A stretch of DNA of 15,524 bases from Nitrospirota bacterium (GCA_016212195.1 JACRGW010000070.1:1-15524), one strand, 5' to 3'; positions 7,914 to 14,318 are shown, counted from the first letter of the stretch. A program made the numbers and translations. The notes: generated by a model from the sequence alone, not told the origin.

Positions 7914-8900
7914 TCAACACCTTACAGTTTTCTTGAGGGTCTTAAGGACATTTTCCATATCTGTGGGTATGGGGCATGAAAACTCCAGATATTCACCTGT
8001 CTTCGGATGTAAAAATTCCAGAATTTCTGCGTGTAGCATCTGCCTCTTAACTAAAGTCCTGAGTCCTGCCCGCCCCGCTTCGCGGAGCGATGCCGGGGAG
8101 TCCTGAGTCCTGAGTTGACTGCCTCCATAGACCGTATCACCGAGCACAGGGTGTTTTATATGAGAGAAATGGACCCTTATCTGATGTGTTCTGCCGGTCT
8201 CAAGGGTTACCTCGACTAAAGTACACTGGTCAAACCTATCCAAAACCTTATAGTGGGTTACAGCCTCTTTGCCCCTCTTTGTTCTTACGGACATCCTTTT
8301 CCTGTCAGTTAAAGCCCTCCCGATGGATATTTTGATACTTCCTGAGCCTTCGAGATCTCCAAGAACTATAGCAAGATATCGCCTTTTCATGAGTCTCTCT
8401 TTGATCTGTCTTGATAACTCTTTATGGGAATTATCATCCTTTGCAAAAACGAGAAGACCTGATGTATTCTTATCCAATCTGTGTACAACCCCCGGCCTTA
8501 TCTTTCCACCTATACCCGAAAGGTTTTTACAGTGAAAAAGCAGGGCATTAACAATGGTACCGCTCCAGTTTCCTGCAGCAGGATGGACTACCATACCAGG
8601 AGGTTTATTAATCACAATGACTGATTCGTCTTCGTAATAGATATTGAGTGGTATATCTTGAGGTATAACCTCTAAAGGTTGAAGAGGAGGGATTACTACA
8701 ACTATTTCTTCCCCGGGTTGTATCTTGTGATTAGGTTTTACCCTCCTGCCATTTACCGTAATAGATCCTTCTTTGAGTAGTCTCTGGATCTGCGACCTCG
8801 AAAGGGATAGCTCATCAATTCCTGAAAGATATAAGTCTAATCTCTGATCTGATGTTTCTGAAGGAATCTCGATTTTATGTATTATATCCATTTTAAACAT
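7914..8900 (-). CDS. rluD: RluA/RluD-family 23S rRNA pseudouridine synthase
   Basis: Isomerises uridines in large-subunit rRNA to pseudouridine. Seen: an N-terminal S4 RNA-binding domain (about 17-75, RLDLYLSGI...LSRSQIQRLLKEGSITVNG), INKPPGMVVHPAAGN (97-111), the catalytic motif HRLDKNTSGLLVFAK with D143, and LETGRTHQIRVH (233-244). In the variable loop after VLGDTVYGG an insertion at about 261-287 (SQLRTQDSPASLREAGRAGLRTL) is encoded by 7-nt arrays around a GC-rich palindrome; the native sequence resumes at KRQMLHAEILEF. The catalytic core is intact, so the enzyme is probably active. Two start codons are possible (8900 or 8891); AAGG lies four or thirteen bases upstream respectively. RluD is the closest subfamily by architecture, but RluA-family members with an S4 domain have several target sites. 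Confidence 0.92.
   Translation of the reverse strand: MFKMDIIHKIEIPSETSDQRLDLYLSGIDELSLSRSQIQRLLKEGSITVNGRRVKPNHKIQPGEEIVVVIPPLQPLEVIPQDIPLNIYYEDESVIVINKPPGMVVHPAAGNWSGTIVNALLFHCKNLSGIGGKIRPGVVHRLDKNTSGLLVFAKDDNSHKELSRQIKERLMKRRYLAIVLGDLEGSGSIKISIGRALTDRKRMSVRTKRGKEAVTHYKVLDRFDQCTLVEVTLETGRTHQIRVHFSHIKHPVLGDTVYGGSQLRTQDSPASLREAGRAGLRTLVKRQMLHAEILEFLHPKTGEYLEFSCPIPTDMENVLKTLKKTVRC
8054..8121. repeat. GC-rich palindromic core flanked by AGTCCTG heptamers inside rluD
   Basis: Plus strand: AGTCCTG twice (8055-8068), then a 31-base core (8068-8098) of 26 G/C, then AGTCCTG twice again (8099-8112) and AGTTGACTG. The core starts GCCCGCCCCGCTTC and ends GCCGGGG, an imperfect palindrome with an internal CGCT/AGCG stem. 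Encodes the rluD loop insertion. The same core occurs at 13083-13131. Confidence 0.88.
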
Positions 8901-9180
8901 TATACCTTAATTTTTTAATACCGATTTTGCTTATCGTTTGCACTGCCTATCATGGTATAAATATCAGGCATATGGGGATAAGACCTGACTTCAAGATTCA
9001 GGGGCATCTTGATACACAGATCAAAAAAGAAAAAATGATAGACAGACGCTTTGAATTGTCTTACATTCGGTAATAAAAGTGTGGTAGAAAGATATTCTAA
9101 ATCTTTTAGAGGTAATATAATGAAATAAGAGGAGGCATTGAAGGACATAACCCTTCAATTTTAACATGGTGATAAGAAAA
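8901..9180. other. 280-nt gap between the 68-aa gene and rluD, no convincing gene
   Basis: Two minus-strand reading frames are open here (77 codons at 9148-8915; 47 codons starting at 9168), but neither has a usable ribosome-binding site, recognisable motif or family-like composition. Two small hairpins occur near the right end: GGTGAT/ATCACC at 9168-9185, overlapping the stop of the upstream gene, and TTGAAGG/CCTTCAA at 9138-9158. Neither is followed by a T-run in the direction of the minus-strand genes. TATAAT overlaps the rluD start but lacks a good -35. It could be a leader or the remains of a gene. Confidence 0.5.
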
Positions 9181-9387
9181 TCACCCCTTCAATTTCTTAA
9201 CAATCTCCGGATACTGACTCTTGAAATCAGGATTTACCCTCCCGAGGTAGATTTTCAGGACTTTGATCTCGGCCTTGATATCCTCGATCGCTCCTTTTAT
9301 TTTCATGATCCCTTCTAAATCATCGCCGAGGAGACGAAGTCCCCTTTCTAAATGGCTGATCCTTTCTTTAAGTTCTATCTCTTTCAT
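9181..9387 (-). CDS. Small coiled-coil hypothetical protein (68 aa)
   Basis: Function not recognised. The 68 residues are highly charged and helical with a heptad-like leucine/isoleucine pattern (ELKERISHLERGLRLLGDDLEGIMKIKGAIEDIKAEIKVL), ending YPEIVKKLKG, consistent with a short coiled-coil. The ATG is five bases after the stop of the bS22 peptide gene, and the likely ribosome-binding site (AAGGAAGAG) is inside that gene's 3' end, which suggests one transcript and coupled translation. The stop codon lies in the stem of a small hairpin. Charge pattern, spacing and start context support it as a real gene. Confidence 0.65.
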   Translation of the reverse strand: MKEIELKERISHLERGLRLLGDDLEGIMKIKGAIEDIKAEIKVLKIYLGRVNPDFKSQYPEIVKKLKG

Positions 9388-9392
9388 AAGTT

Positions 9393-9491
9393 TTACTTTC
9401 TCTTCCTTCTCTGTATCTTGGTCTTCTTGAGAAGCTTCTTATGCTTATGTTTGCTCATCTTTTTCCTGCGCTTCTTCACAACACTTCCCAT
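9393..9491 (-). CDS. bS22-type ribosomal peptide, AURKAIP1/COX24 domain (32 aa)
   Basis: A 32-codon gene. The minus strand from the ATG at 9491 reads MGSVVKKRRKKMSKHKHKKL and then LKKTKIQRRKRK before TAA. This matches the AURKAIP1/COX24 domain family (MGSV-KKRRKRM-KKKH-KLLK-T--QRR), whose actinobacterial member is bS22, a short basic peptide bound to the small ribosomal subunit; the mitochondrial homologue is a mitoribosomal protein. Two thirds of the residues are Lys, Arg or His. Upstream, AAGGAGGTGAGGT at 9501-9513 gives two overlapping Shine-Dalgarno cores; GAGGT is nine bases from the ATG. The family match is from memory of the consensus but holds over its whole length. Ribosomal binding in this organism is inferred. 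Confidence 0.85.
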   Translation of the reverse strand: MGSVVKKRRKKMSKHKHKKLLKKTKIQRRKRK

Positions 9492-9527
9492 ATGTCGTTT
9501 ACCTCACCTCCTTAATTAGAATACACT

Positions 9528-9555
9528 ATGATACATGATGCATGTACAGGATGCC
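9528..9555. repeat. Intergenic 7-nt array between the activase fusion and the bS22 gene
   Basis: Plus strand heptamers ATGATAC, ATGATGC, ATGTACA, GGATGCC in register. Degenerate, but with the same period as the coding arrays and only about 30 bases from the next array at the activase gene end. It lies upstream of the bS22 Shine-Dalgarno. Confidence 0.5.
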
Positions 9556-9577
9556 AGATAAAAATTAAGAGTTTAAA

Positions 9578-12500
9578 TTATTTTCCTGCATCAGGCATCT
9601 TGCATTCTGCATCTTTATTTTTCTCCTGCCATATTGCAATCGCCTGTGCCATGAAGGCCTCAAGTTTTGTCTCAGCGCCTGCCTGCTCATTTCCATCATA
9701 GACCATATGGAGACAGGCGATATCCGGATAATCCTCACTGAAGCTTTTCATCAGGGCGGTCACGACATTCCCCGGCATACATGTAAAGGGTATCGTATTA
9801 ATAATACCCAATACCCCATGTTTAGCAAGATCTACCGCCTTTCCCATACTCAGGATAGCCTCTCCTTCAAAGGAAGGATGGAGATAGGGTGAGGCGTTTC
9901 TGAGGATCTCTCTGGTAGACGGTTCATGGAGGGTCTTAAGGAATCCTTCAAAGGGTTTTGCCTGTTTCTTCTCTATCCTTTTCTGAAGGAATCTTGTAAG
10001 CAATACATTAAGGATATCCGAATAGTCTTTCTTCGTAATGGCCTTATCAAGAGCCATATAGTTTACATAGTATATCCATTCCTCAAAGGGCGCAAGCCAT
10101 ACCTCGCCCCCGAGTGCCTCGACCTTCCTGACTATATTTTCATTACTGAACTCATTGAAACGGACAAATATCTCCCCTATGATACCTATTAGCGGTTTCC
10201 TGAGATCTCTATGTATGGGTATATTTTCGAAATTCCTTCTTATATCTTTAAGGATGAATGGCAGACCATTTTTTCTTCCTTTTATAGCTTCAGCAATCTT
10301 TCTGAGATAGTTTCTGTATAGATCATCTGTTTCTCCCTTATTTATCTCATAGGGCCTCTTTTCATGAAGCGCCTTGATTAGGAACTCAACAGCAAGTATA
10401 CCCTGCCATGCAAGTCTAATAAAATCGGTTCCAACCATCCCGAGCTCTTTGTAGAATTTTGAATCCTGGTTAGGGGCATAGACAGGGACATCCCCATATC
10501 CGAGTTCATCGAGGACGATTCCGTGGAATACATTATACTGGCCGAACCTGCACGGGCCCGTGCCTGAAGGCATGAAGAAGGCTGACCTGTCAGGATTAAA
10601 ATCAGGGCTCCTGACCTTCCTCACCATATCTCCTGTGGTCACTGTACAGGGATAGCATTCCTTTCCTGACGTATATTCCCTTCCGAGGGTTATAACATCT
10701 GTATCTGATTCAGGAAGGACCTCAGAATCTACCCCGCAGGCTTGAAAGGCAGCTGCAAGGACATAGGCATGATCAGACATCTTTGGAAGGTATATAACCC
10801 TTTTATCCTTCGACGTCCCGAGGGCCGGTCTCTTCTTTATCACTTTTGCCTGTTCGATTGCGATTGGGCCAACATTTTCAAGGCTATCCAGAAATGCCTC
10901 ACACCTTGTGATAGCACCCGCATCTGCACTATGTTCATCAATCTCTATCTGGAGGAATGGCTTCTTCCCCATTCTCTCTCTGAAATACCTTACGATGAAT
11001 GAATCAGGGCCGCATCCGAAATTTGTAATAAAAAGGGCATTGAGGTATTTATTCTTCCTTATTATTTCTGCTGCCTGTAGTATCTTCTGACCGGACCTCC
11101 AGTACATATTCGGCCAGTCCTTTGATATGTCTACTATCCTGAGTGGGAGAAAATCCATAGGTATCGTGAGGACACCTATTTCCCTGAGTTTATTCGGGAG
11201 GTTAAGGTTCACACCTTCGTCAAATCCATTATATGCCCTTCCGACTATTACTATCGCCTTTTCTGACAGACTTTCGAGTATCTCCTTTCCCCTTCTTTCA
11301 ACGGCTTCATAGAATTTCCCCTGTGCCTCTTCTGCAACCTCCATTGCCTTTCTTATGGATCTTAGATATATCTTATAAGGCTTGAAGGTCTTTTTAAGTT
11401 CATCCTCAAGATAACGGATACCCTTTCTCATATTAATCAGGGGTCTCAGTATCTTTATCTCCTTTCCAAGGGCAGCTTTTACGACATATGGTATCGTCTG
11501 TACATAGGGGCAGGCGAAACCCCTCTCAAAGGGATCTGATTCACTGCTGAGGTTTATGAAACTCGGAATAAATACAGCATCCACTCCTTTCTCGGTAAGA
11601 TCTATGACATGGCCATGGGCTACCTTCACTGGGAAACAAGTCTCAGAAAGAACCACCTCTACACCCTTATGTATGAGTTGCCTGTTAGTCTTATCAGACA
11701 GTATGACCTCAAATCCGAGTTCAGACAGAAGTGTAGACCAGAACGGAAGATACTCGTGGAAGAAGAATATAAGCGGAATGCCTATTTTTGCTATTGGATT
11801 AGGATTACGGTTTTTATAAGATTCGTATTGAGAAAAAAGTAATTTCTCACGCTCACCGAAGAGGTCAGGTATCTCAGAGGTATTTTCTCTGGATGTTCTT
11901 TTAACATCGTACTTCTCACATCTTCCTCCATAATAGAGAGGGATTTCCTCTCCTTCTATCTTCACCCTCTTTATCTCACAGACATTTGAACAGGCCTTGC
12001 ATTCGAATGTATTAATAGTATAGTTTCTCTTTGAGAGTTCAAATCCCTTGAATTTAGTTAGTAGTTCGGAGTTCAGAGTTCGGAGTTCAGAGTTTTTTAA
12101 CTTGTAACTTGTAACCTGTAACTTGCTACTGTTTTTCATATATCTCATCGCTATCAAAGCCATGCCTATGGCACCTGTTACATCATGATGTGGGGGAACT
12201 GTTATATTCTTCCCGAGGGTCTTCTCGAAGGCAGCAATGACACCTTTGTTAAAGGCAACCCCTCCCTGAAAGAAGATATGGTCACCTATAGCCTTATCCC
12301 CTACGACCTTATTCAGGTAGTTGATAGCGATGGAGTATCCGAGTCCTGCCATTATGTTGTCCTTTGTTGCACCTTTCTGCTGATTGTTTACGACCGATGT
12401 CTCCATAAAGACGGTACACCTCTCTCCGAGTCTGCAGGGGCTATCGGCATTCATACAGAGACTGCTGAACTCCTCCTTTATACTGACATTGAGCCTCTCT

Positions 12501-13945
12501 GCCTGTTCCTCAAGGAAAGAACCTGTCCCTGCAGCACAGACCTTGTTCATCTCGAAATCTATTATGACACTGTCTTTAAGGCTTATATATTTTGAGTCCT
12601 GTCCGCCTATTTCGAAGATCGTATCAACAGAGGGATCGATCTCTACGGCGGCTGTTGCCTGGGATGTTATTTCATTCTTAACAATATCTGCACCTACAAA
12701 ATCCCCTATCATATAACGTCCTGAGCCTGTCGTCCCGACTCCGAGGATATTCACCTTATCTCCGATCTCTTCTCCTATCTCCTGGAGTCCTCTCCTTACA
12801 GCCTCTATTGGTCTCCCTGCAGTCATGAGGTATCTCTTTGATAGGATCCTCTTCTTTTCATCGAGAACAACAAGATTTGTACTTATTGAACCAACATCTA
12901 TCCCGAGATAGGCATCTACTTTATCCCCTTCGATTGGATGGATGTATCCGTTAGAGGAATGTCTTTTAAAGAAGTCCTGATCGGCAGTTAGTGGTGCAAG
13001 GCTGTCACCTCCTGATGAATTCAGGTACGGAAGTTCTTTCAAATATTCCATCAGTTTCTCAGCTAACCGTGAACCATGAACTGCCCGCCCCGCTTCTCCG
13101 TAGGATCCTGTGGAGCGGAGTGAGGCCGGGGTGAACTTTGAACTTATGGCAGTTGACTGTTTTTCAATCTGGATAAGTGCAGACCCAATAGCCCCCATAA
13201 TGGCATGGTCTTCTGGCACTATAAACTCTTCATCCTTAAGCCCGAGGACATCTCTGAAGGCCCTCACCATTCCCCTATTAGCCGCTACACCACCAAGGAA
13301 TATTACAGGAGAAAGAACTTTTTTCCCTCTGCATATCGAACTTTTGAAGTTTCTTGCAACTGCATAACAGAGACCTGCTACTATATCATAATCAGGGGTC
13401 GCTATCTGCTGGAGGTGGATCATATCTGATTTGGCAAATACACTGCACCTTCCCGCTATTCTTGGAGGGGTCTTCGACTTGAGGGCAAGTTCACCGAACT
13501 CATCTTCAATCCTGAGGTCCAGTCTCTCTGCCTGCTGGTCAAGAAAGGCACCTGTCCCAGCGGCGCATAAAGAGTTCATCGAAAAATCTCTGACCCTCCC
13601 GTTATCGAGAAGGATAAGCTTCGAATCCTCCCCTCCCATCTCAATAACACTCTTTGCCTCTTTATAGAGGAGTTTCAATGGATAGCTATTGGCTGTAATC
13701 TCATTTATTGATTCAATTCCGAGGATACTGGCGATGAGCTTGCCTGCAGTTCCTGTTATGCCTATGGAGTCTGCATCTCCGACCTTTTCAAGGAGTTCTG
13801 TGGCTGCTTTGAGGGGCTGGCCATAATGTCTTACATAGTTTTTCTCAAGGATGTTACCTTCTCCATCGAGGAGTACCATCTTTACACTGACAGAGCCAGC
13901 ATCAAGACCGATAAATCTTTTATCATTAAACTTCTCTTCTGCCAT
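9578..13945 (-). CDS. Giant acyl-CoA dehydratase activase fusion: two activase domains + DUF2229-like + HgdB-like
   Basis: A 1455-residue fusion related to the (R)-2-hydroxyacyl-CoA dehydratase/benzoyl-CoA reductase systems, where an ATPase activase passes low-potential electrons to an Fe-S reductase. Domain 1 (about 10-260) and domain 2 (about 346-602) are ASKHA activases: phosphate loops GLDAGSVSVK and GIDVGSISTN, MGGEDSK and IGGQDSK, and Fe-S cysteines CAAGTG/RCSVF (C127, C167) and CAAGTG/RCTVF (C470, C510). Residues 640-870 are DUF2229-like with FECKACSNVCEI and GGRC (C649, C652, C656, C676). Residues 890-1440 are HgdB-like (YLPKMSDHAYVLAAAFQACG, GKECYPCTVTTGD, C1097/C1100, SGTGPCRFGQY). 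Both interdomain linkers (262-298 and 604-638) and the last 11 residues are 7-nt repeat sequence. GAGGAGG lies nine bases before the ATG, with a probable promoter upstream. Substrate unknown; double-cubane-cluster reductases are relatives. Confidence 0.9.
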   Translation of the reverse strand: MAEEKFNDKRFIGLDAGSVSVKMVLLDGEGNILEKNYVRHYGQPLKAATELLEKVGDADSIGITGTAGKLIASILGIESINEITANSYPLKLLYKEAKSVIEMGGEDSKLILLDNGRVRDFSMNSLCAAGTGAFLDQQAERLDLRIEDEFGELALKSKTPPRIAGRCSVFAKSDMIHLQQIATPDYDIVAGLCYAVARNFKSSICRGKKVLSPVIFLGGVAANRGMVRAFRDVLGLKDEEFIVPEDHAIMGAIGSALIQIEKQSTAISSKFTPASLRSTGSYGEAGRAVHGSRLAEKLMEYLKELPYLNSSGGDSLAPLTADQDFFKRHSSNGYIHPIEGDKVDAYLGIDVGSISTNLVVLDEKKRILSKRYLMTAGRPIEAVRRGLQEIGEEIGDKVNILGVGTTGSGRYMIGDFVGADIVKNEITSQATAAVEIDPSVDTIFEIGGQDSKYISLKDSVIIDFEMNKVCAAGTGSFLEEQAERLNVSIKEEFSSLCMNADSPCRLGERCTVFMETSVVNNQQKGATKDNIMAGLGYSIAINYLNKVVGDKAIGDHIFFQGGVAFNKGVIAAFEKTLGKNITVPPHHDVTGAIGMALIAMRYMKNSSKLQVTSYKLKNSELRTLNSELLTKFKGFELSKRNYTINTFECKACSNVCEIKRVKIEGEEIPLYYGGRCEKYDVKRTSRENTSEIPDLFGEREKLLFSQYESYKNRNPNPIAKIGIPLIFFFHEYLPFWSTLLSELGFEVILSDKTNRQLIHKGVEVVLSETCFPVKVAHGHVIDLTEKGVDAVFIPSFINLSSESDPFERGFACPYVQTIPYVVKAALGKEIKILRPLINMRKGIRYLEDELKKTFKPYKIYLRSIRKAMEVAEEAQGKFYEAVERRGKEILESLSEKAIVIVGRAYNGFDEGVNLNLPNKLREIGVLTIPMDFLPLRIVDISKDWPNMYWRSGQKILQAAEIIRKNKYLNALFITNFGCGPDSFIVRYFRERMGKKPFLQIEIDEHSADAGAITRCEAFLDSLENVGPIAIEQAKVIKKRPALGTSKDKRVIYLPKMSDHAYVLAAAFQACGVDSEVLPESDTDVITLGREYTSGKECYPCTVTTGDMVRKVRSPDFNPDRSAFFMPSGTGPCRFGQYNVFHGIVLDELGYGDVPVYAPNQDSKFYKELGMVGTDFIRLAWQGILAVEFLIKALHEKRPYEINKGETDDLYRNYLRKIAEAIKGRKNGLPFILKDIRRNFENIPIHRDLRKPLIGIIGEIFVRFNEFSNENIVRKVEALGGEVWLAPFEEWIYYVNYMALDKAITKKDYSDILNVLLTRFLQKRIEKKQAKPFEGFLKTLHEPSTREILRNASPYLHPSFEGEAILSMGKAVDLAKHGVLGIINTIPFTCMPGNVVTALMKSFSEDYPDIACLHMVYDGNEQAGAETKLEAFMAQAIAIWQEKNKDAECKMPDAGK
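9586..9613. repeat. 7-nt array encoding the C terminus of the activase fusion
   Basis: Plus strand heptamers CTGCATC, AGGCATC, TTGCATT, CTGCATC. They encode the last residues (DAECKMPDAG, about 1445-1454), just before the stop at 9578-9580. Confidence 0.75.
12056..12126. repeat. Two different 7-nt arrays in the second linker of the activase fusion
   Basis: Plus strand: AGTTAGT, AGTTCGG, AGTTCAG, AGTTCGG, AGTTCAG, AGTTTTT (12056-12097), then AACTTGT, AACTTGT, AACCTGT, AACTTGC (12099-12126). Together they encode about residues 607-630 (KLQVTSYKLK then SELRTLNSELLT), between the second ATPase domain and the DUF2229-like domain. AGTT in the first array can pair with AACT in the second. Confidence 0.88.
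13063..13160. repeat. GC-rich palindromic core with 7-nt flanks in the first linker of the activase fusion
   Basis: Plus strand: GTGAACC, ATGAACT (13069-13082), then a 49-base core (13083-13131), then GTGAACT, TTGAACT (13131-13144) and, a little further, AGTTGACTG. The core has the same ends as the rluD copy (GCCCGCCCCGCTTC and GCCGGGG) but a longer middle containing AGGATCCT. It encodes PASLR...GEAGRA, the same frame as in rluD. Confidence 0.88.
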
Positions 13946-14149
13946 AAATTGAAACCTCCTCGGGGAAAACCATCATATTCAATTATTAAAAGGGAAATCC
14001 AATTATATTAAATAGCCTGATAATCTTAAATTTAGTATCATACTGCAAAAAAGTCAATAGATTTTCTCTTTACTTACAGGATGGACACATGACTGGGATA
14101 TGGATTATGACTGAATAAGGGATATGATGAAAAAACTAAATTTAGGCAA
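13946..14149. other. Intergenic leader between the activase fusion and the nuclease remnant
   Basis: AT-rich, no gene seen. It holds the activase-gene Shine-Dalgarno (CCTCCTC on the plus strand near 13957) and the promoter at 14029-14057. A short direct repeat ATGACTG occurs twice near 14090-14115; no coding potential was recognised. Confidence 0.5.
14029..14057 (-). promoter_or_regulatory. Probable sigma70-type promoter for the activase fusion gene
   Basis: On the minus strand, TTGACT (14057-14052) and TAAATT (14034-14029) are separated by exactly 17 bases in an AT-rich setting, five of six and four of six consensus bases. The -10 is 84 nt before the ATG at 13945. Position and spacing are good, but the -10 is imperfect. 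Confidence 0.4.
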
Positions 14150-14299
14150 TTAAAAGATATCTCCACAAAAATTACGATATTCACAATCGTAGCATTTATT
14201 TCTTGATTCTCCGGGTTCTGGGATTTGTTCTGATAATATCATTTTCCGAACCTTATTAATCAGATTTTTTATTAGACAGGACTTGTAAAGGTCTTCCTT
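14150..14299 (-). pseudogene. C-terminal remnant of a Cas4-like / PD-(D/E)XK nuclease
   Basis: A minus-strand frame of 49 codons bounded upstream by TAG (14302-14300) and ending with TAA at 14152-14150. It reads KEDLYKSCLIKNLINKVRKM, then ILSEQIPEPGESRN, then KCYDCEYRNFCGDIF. The tail CxxCxYRxxxC (C36, C39, C45) after a Pro-rich turn and a basic helix is the classic iron-sulfur C terminus of Cas4/AddB-type PD-(D/E)XK nucleases. The catalytic core and first cysteine are absent, and the only Met is internal with no ribosome-binding site, so this is a broken fragment. Its upstream break is about 20 nt from the mntA start, which suggests arrival of the mntA-hepT module or a deletion removed the 5' part. 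No cas genes or CRISPR repeats are in the window, so an actual Cas4 origin is not shown. Confidence 0.65.
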
Positions 14300-14318
14300 C
14301 TATGGTATCTTAACCACT

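Noticed and set aside
7886..7917. Promoter TTGACT-18-TAGACT before the GH57 gene
   Set aside because: The -10 is weak and the spacing long; it is mentioned with the gene only as a possibility, since transcription could continue from rluD.
8915..9148. 77-codon minus-strand frame upstream of rluD
   Set aside because: AAGGG is only two bases from the ATG, no family pattern was found, and the aromatic/hydrophobic run FFFF comes from a T-rich stretch. A relation to PgeF/YfiH was considered because it often neighbours rluD, but no motif supports it.
9138..9185. Hairpins as an intrinsic terminator after the 68-aa gene
   Set aside because: Neither stem is followed by a T-run in the minus direction; only four T's follow on the plus strand, where no gene ends.
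1052..13160. The heptamer arrays as a CRISPR array or as assembly artefacts
   Set aside because: Units are 7 nt without spacers, so not CRISPR. Different words at each locus and preserved reading frames argue against an assembly collapse or error.
14085..14135. Possible further degenerate heptamer array in the activase leader
   Set aside because: Only a repeated ATGACTG 18 bases apart and loose similarity between units; no consistent 7-nt register.
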